A stretch of DNA of 64,000 bases from Paraglaciecola marina (GTDB lineage Bacteria > Pseudomonadota > Gammaproteobacteria > Enterobacterales > Alteromonadaceae), in assembly GCF_004360155.1 (NCBI RefSeq), contig NZ_SAIS01000008.1:62001-126000 (forward strand). The letters are read 5' to 3'. The position numbers were made by a program, and so were the translations under genes. Below the pieces are notes generated by a model. The model had not been told where the DNA came from and searched no databases. It saw only the letters and a program-made list of their open reading frames with translations. Shown one piece after another: positions 6,959 through 16,272 of this stretch (position 1 is its first letter; the number at the start of each line of letters is the position of its first letter).

Positions 6959-7305
6959 TTAGCCGCCTGCAGAAACTCTTACTTGGTTTCTGCCAGAGTT
7001 TTTAGCGGCATTTAATGCACACAACCTTAGATAGTGCTTTTTAAAAAGAGGCTAATTGCTCTTTATTGTCTTGGTCTACCTTTCAATATGCTACTAGAAG
7101 TAGAGACTGGCTTAATGAAGGTGGGGTAAGTACCGTTACGCAGTATGGTTTTATTTAAATCTTTGTTTCATTGAGGAAAGGCTTTGGAGTAGTCGCTTTA
7201 CCATAATGTATAAATCAAGGAGGGGGCTGTATTAAACTTAACCATATTAGAAACTGCTTGGCGCAAGTAATCTGCTACTTGGTTTGAATTTTCTAAAAAA
7301 TTCAT
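6959..7305 (-). pseudogene. Remnant of a diguanylate cyclase (GGDEF) gene
   Basis: The minus strand from ATG 7305 reads MNFLENSNQVADYLRQAVSN, then MVKFNTAPS and YTLW, the start seen in many GGDEF proteins. It then hits frameshifts and stops. The far end, just before the TAA at 6961-6959, reads ALNAAKNSGRNQV, the classic C-terminal end of a GGDEF domain. The roughly 115 codons available are much shorter than any intact cyclase, so the catalytic centre has been deleted. Both termini surviving indicates a gene lost by internal deletion and mutation rather than a chance ORF. Confidence 0.75.
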
Positions 7306-7370
7306 TTTTCTGTCGCTGCCTAAAGAAAGTTATACATTCTTTCTGTAATAAACTCTATGTGATGACTGAT

Positions 7371-7411
7371 ATGTGACTCTAAAGTGTTTCTTAATTACTT
7401 TAGAGTCACAT
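7371..7411. terminator. Perfect 15-bp inverted repeat after the helicase gene
   Basis: ATGTGACTCTAAAGT at 7371-7385 is exactly complementary to ACTTTAGAGTCACAT at 7397-7411, with an 11-base loop. It lies 31 bp beyond the stop of the DEAD-box gene. No strong U-tract follows on the minus strand, so it may be a factor-assisted terminator, an mRNA 3'-end stabiliser or a protein-binding palindrome. Confidence 0.55.
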
Positions 7412-7442
7412 AAAACTATACTCGGTTTAAAAATTGGGGCTT

Positions 7443-8804
7443 TTAATTCTCTTCAGATGGCTCTGATGGTGCTTGTCTTGGTTTACGTTTCATTGGCATG
7501 TCACCTACCTCTTTACCTTGCATTGTATTTACTCGGCTAGCTGTTTGTTGTGGTTTGCTTTGCTTATCTTTATTTCGGTCAGTTTCTTTTTTATTTTTAG
7601 GTGCTGCTTTTTTAGCAGGTTTTAATCCTTTAAATTTAGCTTCTAAACCTTCAACTACATCTAGCTTAATATTTTGATTCAGAAAGCCCTTAATCGCCAA
7701 AAAGCTATACCAATCTTTTGGTCCTACAAATGAAACTGCTTTACCTTTATTGCCTGCTCTTCCTGTTCTACCGACTCTGTGAACATATTCGTCTGCCAAT
7801 TTAGGTAGATCAAAATTAACTACTAACGAAACATTGAGTAAATCTAGGCCTCGAGATGCAATATCTGTTGTTACTAGAATATGCTGTTGACCTCGACCAA
7901 ACTCACTCATTATGTTGTTTCTCTGCCCTTGAGTTAAATCACCACTTAGAGCAATAGAATGGAATTGCATTTCTTTTAGTAGAGTGGATAACCGTTCCGT
8001 ATCTGCTCGGGTAGCAGTAAATATAATAATTTGTCTATGTTCTTGTTGATTGATGATTTTTACTAGTAAGGCTTCTTTGTGAGTCACATTGTCAGCTAAA
8101 TAAAATGCTTGCTGTATATCTTTATGCTCTTCACTCGAAGACCCAACACTTATCCGTTGCGGCGCTTTAAGTAATAAGTGAGTTAATTCATGCATCGCAG
8201 CAGTATCTAAGGTGGCTGAAAACATCATAGATTGTCGCTTTCTGTGGTCAGCCATTTGATTTATTTGTTTGAGTTGAGACGCAAAACCTAAATCTAACAT
8301 GCGGTCTGCTTCATCAAGGATTAACAATTCTAAGCCGTTTAAAAATAGTGACTTTCCAGATAGGTGGTCAGCGATTCGACCTGCTGTACCTACTACAAAT
8401 TGTGGATTATGTTTCAATGCTTTTACTTGGTCGTTAAAGTTTTCGCCACCTAAAACCAGCGCAGCTTTAAGAGGTTGCTTAGCGATTAACCATTTAAGCT
8501 GTAAAAATACTTGTTTAGCAAGTTCTCGGGTAGGGGCCAAAATTAACACCCTAGGGTCACGTTTACTTAAAGGGTGCTTTGTTAAAACTCTATGTACGGC
8601 AGGCAGTAAAAAAGCTAGAGTTTTACCTGATCCTGTTTTAGAAGACGCAATTAGGTCTTTACCTAACATGCCATAAGGTATGGACTTTTGTTGTATTTGT
8701 GTAGGAGTGTTTAGCCCTTTAACTTCAAGGGCTTTTAATAGAATGTGATGAATACCTAAGTCACTAAATTGCAATGCATATGCTCTTAAAACGGAAATTG
8801 TCAC
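7443..8804 (-). CDS. DEAD-box ATP-dependent RNA helicase
   Basis: A 453-residue RNA helicase. In order: Q-motif region (LNTPTQIQQKSIP), motif I ASSKTGSGKT, Ia PTRELAKQ, Ib TAGR, motif II DEAD in LILDEADRMLDLGF, motif III SAT, then the second RecA domain with TDIASRGLD and VI HRVGRTGRAG. The C-terminus (about 385-453) is a Lys/Arg-rich disordered tail, as in RhlE/SrmB-type proteins involved in ribosome assembly or RNA turnover. Which E. coli helicase it matches cannot be decided here. The start is uncertain: GTG 8804, or TTG 8774 giving LQFSDLG, which fits the usual family start better. Confidence 0.9.
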   Translation of the reverse strand: MTISVLRAYALQFSDLGIHHILLKALEVKGLNTPTQIQQKSIPYGMLGKDLIASSKTGSGKTLAFLLPAVHRVLTKHPLSKRDPRVLILAPTRELAKQVFLQLKWLIAKQPLKAALVLGGENFNDQVKALKHNPQFVVGTAGRIADHLSGKSLFLNGLELLILDEADRMLDLGFASQLKQINQMADHRKRQSMMFSATLDTAAMHELTHLLLKAPQRISVGSSSEEHKDIQQAFYLADNVTHKEALLVKIINQQEHRQIIIFTATRADTERLSTLLKEMQFHSIALSGDLTQGQRNNIMSEFGRGQQHILVTTDIASRGLDLLNVSLVVNFDLPKLADEYVHRVGRTGRAGNKGKAVSFVGPKDWYSFLAIKGFLNQNIKLDVVEGLEAKFKGLKPAKKAAPKNKKETDRNKDKQSKPQQTASRVNTMQGKEVGDMPMKRKPRQAPSEPSEEN

Positions 8805-8888
8805 AATTATACAAGTTGCAGCCGTTTATACCATCAAAGGATTAACTTACATAGGCACTTAAAGACTTTCTAGCTTTTAGTTACAGGC

Positions 8889-9545
8889 CTAAAAGGACAT
8901 ATCTGGTGTGTTTTCAGTGATAATCAATTTTCCGGCTGTTTTTGATTTTATTTCTTCTACAGTTACGTCAGGTGCTTTCTCTTTTAAGTGAAAAGCTCCA
9001 TCTTTAACTTCTATAACAGCTAAGTCGGTGATTATTCGATTTATACAGTTTACGCCAGTTAAAGGTAGGGTACATGAGTCCAATAGTTTTGAGTTTCCGT
9101 GTTTATCTGCATGGGTCATGGTGACGATTATATTGCGAGCTCCTGCAACTAGATCCATTGCGCCACCCATACCCTTAATTAGTTTACCTGGGATCATCCA
9201 AGAGGCGATACTTCCAGACACATCTACTTCGAATGCACCAAGTACAGTTAAATCTACATGGCCACCTCTTATCATGGCAAAGCTCTCAGCTGAACTAAAA
9301 ATAGATGCACCTTTGCTAGCTGTAACCGTTTCTTTACCAGCGTTGATCATGTCTGCATCGACTTGCTCTTCAGTTGGGTAGGGCCCCATACCTAGTAAAC
9401 CATTTTCTGACTGCAACATTACTTCAATATCTTTATCTACATAGTTTGCTGCCAGTGTAGGAATGCCAATGCCTAAATTTACATAATCACCATCACTGAA
9501 TTCTTGTGCCACTCTCATGGCAATTTGCTCTCTACTTAATGACAT
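8889..9545 (-). CDS. scoB: Succinyl-CoA:3-ketoacid CoA-transferase subunit B
   Basis: The beta subunit of 3-oxoacid CoA-transferase, which moves CoA from succinyl-CoA to acetoacetate for ketone-body or acetoacetate use. Its 218 residues fit the family. Visible motifs are the start REQIAMRVAQEF, NLGIGIPTLA, and SENGLLGMGP, whose Glu (about residue 47) is the catalytic residue that forms the glutamyl-CoA thioester. GGHVDLTVLGAFEVD and KGMGGAMDLVAGA follow. It lies 9 bp downstream of subunit A on the same strand, forming one operon with it. A LysR regulator is divergent. Confidence 0.93.
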   Translation of the reverse strand: MSLSREQIAMRVAQEFSDGDYVNLGIGIPTLAANYVDKDIEVMLQSENGLLGMGPYPTEEQVDADMINAGKETVTASKGASIFSSAESFAMIRGGHVDLTVLGAFEVDVSGSIASWMIPGKLIKGMGGAMDLVAGARNIIVTMTHADKHGNSKLLDSCTLPLTGVNCINRIITDLAVIEVKDGAFHLKEKAPDVTVEEIKSKTAGKLIITENTPDMSF

Positions 9546-9554
9546 AACTATCTC

Positions 9555-10268
9555 CTATTGGTTATTAGTTGTAGGAGTGAGTATTTTACGCTCAATCCTT
9601 TTCTCAAAAGTGCCAACTATTACCCGGTCTACATAAATGCCAGGGGTATGGATTTCGCTAGGGTTTAATGAACCTGTTTCCACAAGTTCTTCAACTTCAA
9701 CTACTGTTATTTTTCCAGCTGTAGCAGCCATAGGATTAAAGTTTTGTGCCGTATGTCGATAGATACAATTGCCGTACTTGTCTGCCTTCCATGCCTTAAC
9801 TATTGAAAAGTCGCCAGTGACTGATTCTTCCATTATGTAACTACGGTCACCAAATTTTCGGGTTTCTTTTCCTTCGCCTACTGGGGTGCCATAACCTGTT
9901 GCAGTATAAAATGCAGGAATACCTGCACCCCCTGCTCTCATTTTTTCTGCTAGTGTTCCTTGTGGCGTCAGCTCTACTTCTAACTCTCCGCTAAGCAGTT
10001 GCTGTTCAAATAATGCGTTTTCGCCAACGTAAGAAGAAATCATCTTTCTAATTTGTTTTTGCTGTAATAACACACCTAATCCAAACCCATCCACACCGCA
10101 GTTGTTGGATACTACTGTTAGGTTTGTTGTTGCCATTTTACGAATTTGCGAAATTAACCCTTCTGGGATACCACATAAGCCAAATCCGCCAGCAATAATT
10201 GTCATATTGTCAGTCAAACCAGCCATTGCGGCATCATAACTTTCTACAACTTTATTAAAACCTGCCAT
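9555..10268 (-). CDS. scoA: Succinyl-CoA:3-ketoacid CoA-transferase subunit A
   Basis: The alpha subunit of the same heteromeric enzyme, 237 residues. The CoA-binding [13 protein letters not shown] lies near residues 27-39, followed by [56 protein letters not shown] and the C-terminal [10 protein letters not shown]. First gene of the scoAB operon. The 108-bp gap to the divergent LysR gene should hold both promoters, which fits LysR control of the operon. Confidence 0.93.
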   Translation of the reverse strand: MAGFNKVVESYDAAMAGLTDNMTIIAGGFGLCGIPEGLISQIRKMATTNLTVVSNNCGVDGFGLGVLLQQKQIRKMISSYVGENALFEQQLLSGELEVELTPQGTLAEKMRAGGAGIPAFYTATGYGTPVGEGKETRKFGDRSYIMEESVTGDFSIVKAWKADKYGNCIYRHTAQNFNPMAATAGKITVVEVEELVETGSLNPSEIHTPGIYVDRVIVGTFEKRIERKILTPTTNNQ

Positions 10269-10376
10269 ATTTATTTCCTCTCTAAACTCAGTGACTTCAG
10301 TTTAGGAGATAATATTCAATAGTAAAATTGAATTAATGTGTGTATTAATAGATAAAATTTATTAATTGGTTTGCCT

Positions 10377-11288
10377 ATGATCAGTAATGTTTCTTTTAAA
10401 CAATTAAATATATTTGTGTGTATTGCTAATTCTCATACTTTTGCAGAAGCAGCTGAAAAAATTTGTTTATCACAACCTGCTTTATCATCAGCCATAAAAA
10501 AAATGGAGCTTCAGGTTGGTGGGGAATTGTTTTCTAGGACCACTCGTAAGGTCGAGTTAACGCCTGAGGGCAAATTGTTTATCCCTGTGGCTAAAAGGCT
10601 AATTTATGATTGGCAACAGGCATTTTCTGATCTTCATAATTTATTTTCACTCGGGCAAGGTAACTTGTCTATTGCTGCAATGCCCTCTTTTGCTGCGGGT
10701 TTATTACCAAGTATTCTGCAAAAATTTACTGGGTTATATCCAAATATTAAGCTTGCCGTTAATGATGTTGTAATGGAGCGTGTAATACAGAATGTTCAGG
10801 AGGGGCGTGCAGAAATTGGATTTTCATTTGAGTCTGAAAAAATGGAAGGTTTGGAGTTTCACCCGTTATTCGAAGATTGTTTCATGGCTGTATTACCTAA
10901 ATCTCATCCATTGGCTCAACATTCAAGTGTATCTTGGCCACAGTTAGCATCGTATCCTTATGTTGCTATGAATAAGGGCTCTGCTATTCGGCGCTGGATT
11001 GATGCTTACATGGAAACTCAAATTGCAACATTAAACATCGTCGCAGAAGCTAGCCAGTTGGCGACTTTGGGGCAATTTGTGAATTATGATTTAGGTGTCT
11101 CTGTAGTACCTGTTTTATGTCGAGAGCAAATGCTAAGTAAAGGATTGACTTGTGTACCCATTACAGAAAATCATTTAAATAAACAAGTTGGCATCATCAG
11201 ACTTAGAAAAGGTACTTTGTCTTCAGTTGCTCAAGCATTTTGGAGGTGGGTAGCAGATAACGTGCATGCTAATTTTCCGGCCGAGTAA
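10377..11288 (+). CDS. LysR-family regulator divergent from scoAB
   Basis: A 303-residue LysR regulator. The winged helix-turn-helix covers residues 1-60 (FKQLNIFVCIANSHTFAEAAEKI, then LSQPALSSAIKKMEL, FSRTTRKVELTPEG). The periplasmic-binding-like effector domain starts near residue 90 with GNLSIAAMPSFAAGLLP. I take ATG 10377 as start; a TTG two codons upstream is less likely. The divergent arrangement with scoAB is typical of LysR regulators and their targets, so it may sense acetoacetate or a related acid. That is inference. Confidence 0.88.
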   Translation: MISNVSFKQLNIFVCIANSHTFAEAAEKICLSQPALSSAIKKMELQVGGELFSRTTRKVELTPEGKLFIPVAKRLIYDWQQAFSDLHNLFSLGQGNLSIAAMPSFAAGLLPSILQKFTGLYPNIKLAVNDVVMERVIQNVQEGRAEIGFSFESEKMEGLEFHPLFEDCFMAVLPKSHPLAQHSSVSWPQLASYPYVAMNKGSAIRRWIDAYMETQIATLNIVAEASQLATLGQFVNYDLGVSVVPVLCREQMLSKGLTCVPITENHLNKQVGIIRLRKGTLSSVAQAFWRWVADNVHANFPAE

Positions 11289-11321
11289 TCGACTTAAATT
11301 TAGTTAACAAGCCTTGATGGG

Positions 11322-12089
11322 TTACCACTTTTTCTTTTCTGCAAAGAGTTCATCTAATTCATTACGTTCAGACTCTTGTTTCTCGGCGACGTCTTTGCTG
11401 TTAGCTCTTTTAAGGTTATTTTCAATATCTGACAACTTTTCTTGAAGTTTACTTTTTCGAGCGGTGATATATTCATCTTGATTAGGTTGAGAGGATAGGG
11501 CACCAATGGCTTTTTCTAAACATTGTCGAGCAGAGCCTAATTGGTTATTTTTTAAGGCTATCTCGCCACGGCGTATTAATGTGTCAACATTTGCTCTAAG
11601 TTGGAGCCGTTCAAGGAGTTTATCTTCTGCCAAAAATACACGACTTTCGAGTCTGCCTTTTTTAAACTCTGCCCGTAACAGCGCTCTTAGGGTTTTTATC
11701 CCTTTAATAAATTGAATCACATGTTTATCGGCTTGGGGAAGCTTAAATTGGTCTTCTGGGGGAGCGGGTTGTGTTATATCAATGGCTTTCAGTTCTTCCT
11801 CAAGACCTTTTATTTGTTGGTTATAATTAGTGGTTCCATCGCTTACGCTTTGCAATGCTTTGGTTGCCATAAAAACCCTGCGCTTCATTATAAACAAAAA
11901 TCTTTGCGTAAAAGGGATACCTTCGGCAGCCTTCAATGCTGCTTCTGTGTTCTCAATGATTGCTTTCTGTTTTGATGCTTCAGCCCGACGTTCCGTTTCC
12001 ATTTTATTTTTATGCTGTTGCATAGCGTTAACAATGACGCCTATAAGCACCAATGAAACGATTAACACTATAATTATTGTGAACATCAT
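11322..12089 (-). CDS. Membrane-anchored coiled-coil protein of unknown function
   Basis: A 255-residue protein with one N-terminal membrane segment (MMFTIIIVLIVSLVLIGVIV) followed by a charged helical body. Long heptad-like stretches appear around 25-60 and 180-245, and the C-terminus is very charged (ELDELFAEKKKW). The middle (about 140-200) has helix pairs with ALKNNQLGSARQCLEKAI, resembling a TPR-like hairpin. I do not recognise a named family; similar proteins occur in alteromonads and shewanellae as hypothetical proteins. It lies 52 bp downstream of an orphan histidine kinase on the same strand and may be cotranscribed with it. Confidence 0.7.
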   Translation of the reverse strand: MMFTIIIVLIVSLVLIGVIVNAMQQHKNKMETERRAEASKQKAIIENTEAALKAAEGIPFTQRFLFIMKRRVFMATKALQSVSDGTTNYNQQIKGLEEELKAIDITQPAPPEDQFKLPQADKHVIQFIKGIKTLRALLRAEFKKGRLESRVFLAEDKLLERLQLRANVDTLIRRGEIALKNNQLGSARQCLEKAIGALSSQPNQDEYITARKSKLQEKLSDIENNLKRANSKDVAEKQESERNELDELFAEKKKW

Positions 12090-12141
12090 AAAAGTATTTT
12101 TTATTCCAAAACTAAAGTAACAACTAATTCAAATGAAACAA

Positions 12142-12834
12142 TTAAGGTAATGCTAAAACAAAGACACTGCCACCTAGAGCACCACCATTTCTAAGTGATA
12201 TGGATCCCGACTTGTTCCCTCTAGTATGAGCTTGAGCTATAAGTCTAGCGAAAAATAAACCCAATCCTGTACGTCCTTGGCTAATATCATATTCTTGCAC
12301 ATTAATTAGTGTAGCCTCTAACATATTTTGTGGATAACCTGGACCATCGTCTTCTATTTTAAAAATAAGATTTTCTGATTCTTCATAAACACTTAGTAAT
12401 ATTTTTTGTTTGCCATAACGTAAGGCATTAATTAATACATCATTTAATAAGATATAAATCAAATCTGAATCTAGATACCATAATAAATCGGCAGATTTAT
12501 TAACTTCTAAACTCATATTTTTGTGATTAAGATAACTTTTGTTTGATGTGACAATTTCCTCGACCATATCTTCAATGCAATGCTCATCGATATTTACAGG
12601 TAAATTATCCAGTCTTGCTCTGTACAGAGATAACAACTGAACTAATCCAGTGTTTAGTCTAGCTGCTTCATAATGAGCAGATGCTAGGTGCTCACTAGTA
12701 ATAACATCGGGGTTTGCAATTGAGCGGCTAATATCCTCGATACTTTTATTTAACAGGCATAGTGAATTCTTCATATCATGAACTGCTGCACCAAGAACGG
12801 TTGAAAAATCAATAGCGTCATTGTCATTTGGCAT
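12142..12834 (-). CDS. Soluble orphan histidine kinase
   Basis: 230 residues with no membrane segment or recognisable sensor domain. The phosphoacceptor region is VLGAAVHDMKNSLCLL (His near 19), and the ATPase domain carries an N-box-like LLNDVLINALRYG, G1 EDDGPGYP and G2 GRTGLGLFFA. No response regulator lies beside it; cysB is divergent and a coiled-coil protein follows. It probably phosphorylates a distant regulator or forms part of a branched pathway. The HDMKN box is a common variant of HEIRN. Confidence 0.85.
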   Translation of the reverse strand: MPNDNDAIDFSTVLGAAVHDMKNSLCLLNKSIEDISRSIANPDVITSEHLASAHYEAARLNTGLVQLLSLYRARLDNLPVNIDEHCIEDMVEEIVTSNKSYLNHKNMSLEVNKSADLLWYLDSDLIYILLNDVLINALRYGKQKILLSVYEESENLIFKIEDDGPGYPQNMLEATLINVQEYDISQGRTGLGLFFARLIAQAHTRGNKSGSISLRNGGALGGSVFVLALP

Positions 12835-13059
12835 CTGCCCCTCCCATCACTTAACCTTACACTCAGGATAGCCACATTTATAAATTTTATTTATAGTTTT
12901 TAGCATCTTATCAAATTTTTAGAGACCTTTTAGCATTGATTTATAGCAAGTGAGCTAGCCAATTTTGCATATAACTAGAACTTTTTTTTAAAATTTTATG
13001 GAATTCATTTTGTTAAAGTTATATAACATTTGAATATATAGGGTGTGTCAGTTAACTAG

Positions 13060-14046
<987 letters not shown>

Positions 14047-14063
14047 GTCTCGATTATCTGATA

Positions 14064-14102
14064 AACCTAAATAATCAAACACAAAAATAGATTATTTAGG
14101 TT
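14064..14102 (+). terminator. Hairpin terminator after cysB
   Basis: AACCTAAATAATC at 14064-14076 pairs exactly with GATTATTTAGGTT at 14090-14102 around a 13-base loop. A T-rich stretch (TCATTTCCTTTT) follows. It lies between the convergent genes cysB and nudL and may serve both strands. Confidence 0.65.
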
Positions 14103-14135
14103 CATTTCCTTTTAGCCTACCTTAAATCAATTGTT

Positions 14136-14714
14136 TTATTTATTGCCATAAAAATGATGGGATAAATTTCTAACAAATGCAGCGGTTGCCCCCCATATAT
14201 TATGTTGTTGCCAAGGAATAAAGTAGATAGGAGTTTGGTCGTTACGTCGCTTGACCCAATGTATTAAGTGATTCTGGTGATCAAGTAAAAATGTTAGGGG
14301 AACTTCAAATGTTTCTTCGACCTCATTTTTATCTAATACTAAATTTAGCGGACCAGGTAAAAAGCCAATATAAGGGCTCACTTCATACCCACTAATGGTC
14401 CGGTATATAGGTAAATTACCGACGATATCAACTTTTTCGGGTGGGATACCAATTTCTTCATAGGTTTCACGAAGTGCAGTTTGAATTAAAGTCTTATCTG
14501 TTTGTTCTTGTTTCCCTCCAGGAAAACTAATTTGTCCACCGTGATGTTTTAGATGTTTTGCCCTTACTGTGAATACGACCTTAAGCTCATTTTGGTATTG
14601 TACAATAGGTATCAGAACTGCTGCTGGTTTACCTGCGTTTTTTAAGGAGAAGTCAGGTTCCTTATTGACTAGCTTTATGTGATGAAATTGACGTAAGAAC
14701 TCGGATTTATTCAT
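14136..14714 (-). CDS. nudL: CoA pyrophosphatase, Nudix family
   Basis: A 192-residue Nudix hydrolase of the CoA-diphosphatase subfamily (E. coli YeaB/NudL). The CoA-specific signature FTVRAKHLKHHGGQISFPGG is followed by the Nudix helix ending RETYEEIGIPPEKV, as in NudL. The next segment YRTISGYEVSPYIGFLPG is also family-typical. It probably splits CoA into 4'-phosphopantetheine and 3',5'-ADP. It begins one base after the pabB stop codon on the same strand, so the two are transcribed together; E. coli also has pabB next to yeaB. Confidence 0.93.
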   Translation of the reverse strand: MNKSEFLRQFHHIKLVNKEPDFSLKNAGKPAAVLIPIVQYQNELKVVFTVRAKHLKHHGGQISFPGGKQEQTDKTLIQTALRETYEEIGIPPEKVDIVGNLPIYRTISGYEVSPYIGFLPGPLNLVLDKNEVEETFEVPLTFLLDHQNHLIHWVKRRNDQTPIYFIPWQQHNIWGATAAFVRNLSHHFYGNK

Positions 14715-14715
14715 T

Positions 14716-16203
14716 TTAGCCTTGGATATTAGTGGACACCTCAGTATCGAGTATAGGAAGTATTTTTGATACTTTATCTAGGCTTTCTTGATATTCAGCT
14801 TCAGCTTCGGAATCGATCACTATACCGCCACCTGCCCAACAGTAAATCTTATTCTGTTTATTACCCTGCTCACACAGTAAAGTGCGGATACATATACTCG
14901 TATCCATATCACCTTTAATACCAATATAACCGATACTGCCACAGTATATATTCCGATTGTTAGGTTCTAGCTCATCAATTATTTCCATAGCCCTGATTTT
15001 AGGAGCACCAGTAATAGACCCGCCAGGGAATGCGCCTTGTAATAAATCAATAGAGGTTTTATCGGATTTTAGCTGGGCAGTTACCGTACTAACTAAATGA
15101 TGAACTGCAGCAAAGGTTTCTATTTCGAATAGCTTTGGTACTTCGACGGTACCGGCCTCGCAGTGTTTGCTTAAATCATTACGCATTAAGTCAACAATCA
15201 TCAGATTCTCGGCTTGATCTTTTTGCGAAGTCAGTAAGGATTCAATTTGCTGTTTATCTGCTAAAGGGTCTTTTTGTCTTGGCCTAGTACCTTTTATAGG
15301 TTTTGTCTCAACCTTGTTATTCCTAACTAATAGAAAACGTTCTGGAGAAATACTTAAAATACTAGATGTCGGTAAGCGTATAAAAGCTGAAAAAGGAGCT
15401 TGATTAGCGTTTCTTAATTTTAAATAGGCTCGCCATTCATCACCAGTGTAGTTGGCTGTAAAACGCTGAGCGAGGTTAGTTTGATAGCAATCTCCGGCAT
15501 TTAAATACGACTTAATTTTCTCTATTTTTTGTTCATACTTTGCTTTTGACATATTAGCTTGCCAAGCCGTGGTTAAAGCAAATTTTGCCGCTTTGTATTT
15601 TTGTGCAACTAAGAGTCTAATATCTGATGGAGTAGGGTGAGGGTAGCCTTCTAAGCTACAAAGGTAAAAACACTCATCTTGATTATCTTTTATGATACTC
15701 CATGTATATAGACCTACCGCCATATCAGGACTAGTATATTCCGCAAAATGTTTATTAGGTAAATACTCAAAATGGCGTCCTAAATCATACCCAAAGTATC
15801 CTAATGCCCCAGCAATAAAAGGAATGTCAGATGGCCCTGTTTGCGCTAATTGTACCCCTGATAAGTACTGATTAATGAGTTTTTGCAACAAACTCAAGGG
15901 ATTAGCATCGCTTTTTTCTATAGTGTTGTCGATGTGCTTAATTTCTGAATTGTTGGCTGTGGTTATAATAGTTGCAATAGGTTTAGCAACCATAATATCG
16001 AAACGGCCATTCTTATGTTGGCTATTAGATGAATCAAGTAACATAGCCCAACTATCACTAGCGTAATGTTGAAATACTGAGGTGATACAGGTTGAGGCGG
16101 CAAGCTCAATTGGGACAATACTGACTAAAGGGTTTTTAATTATCATTGTGAAATTTTCTAGGGACTCAGATAAATGTTTAATGAAATGCTGCAGATTTAT
16201 CAT
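14716..16203 (-). CDS. pabB: Aminodeoxychorismate synthase component I
   Basis: PabB converts chorismate and ammonia to aminodeoxychorismate for folate synthesis. The chorismate-binding domain includes ISPERFLL, the PabB-type KPIKGTRPR with the characteristic Lys (TrpE has PIAGT), VDLMRNDLSKHCE, FPGGSITGAPKIRAMEIIDELE and YCWAGGGIVIDS. The ORF gives 495 residues from ATG 16203; an internal ATG at 16146 (MIIKNPLVSIVPIEL) fits the usual family start better. Neither has a good ribosome site, so the start is open. It is divergent from the fumarase gene and followed directly by nudL. Confidence 0.93.
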   Translation of the reverse strand: MINLQHFIKHLSESLENFTMIIKNPLVSIVPIELAASTCITSVFQHYASDSWAMLLDSSNSQHKNGRFDIMVAKPIATIITTANNSEIKHIDNTIEKSDANPLSLLQKLINQYLSGVQLAQTGPSDIPFIAGALGYFGYDLGRHFEYLPNKHFAEYTSPDMAVGLYTWSIIKDNQDECFYLCSLEGYPHPTPSDIRLLVAQKYKAAKFALTTAWQANMSKAKYEQKIEKIKSYLNAGDCYQTNLAQRFTANYTGDEWRAYLKLRNANQAPFSAFIRLPTSSILSISPERFLLVRNNKVETKPIKGTRPRQKDPLADKQQIESLLTSQKDQAENLMIVDLMRNDLSKHCEAGTVEVPKLFEIETFAAVHHLVSTVTAQLKSDKTSIDLLQGAFPGGSITGAPKIRAMEIIDELEPNNRNIYCGSIGYIGIKGDMDTSICIRTLLCEQGNKQNKIYCWAGGGIVIDSEAEAEYQESLDKVSKILPILDTEVSTNIQG

Positions 16204-16272
16204 GGAGCAATTACGCTTAGCAGGTTATCATAACTAAAGAAAATGTAACCTAAGAATATCTAAGAGGCATCC

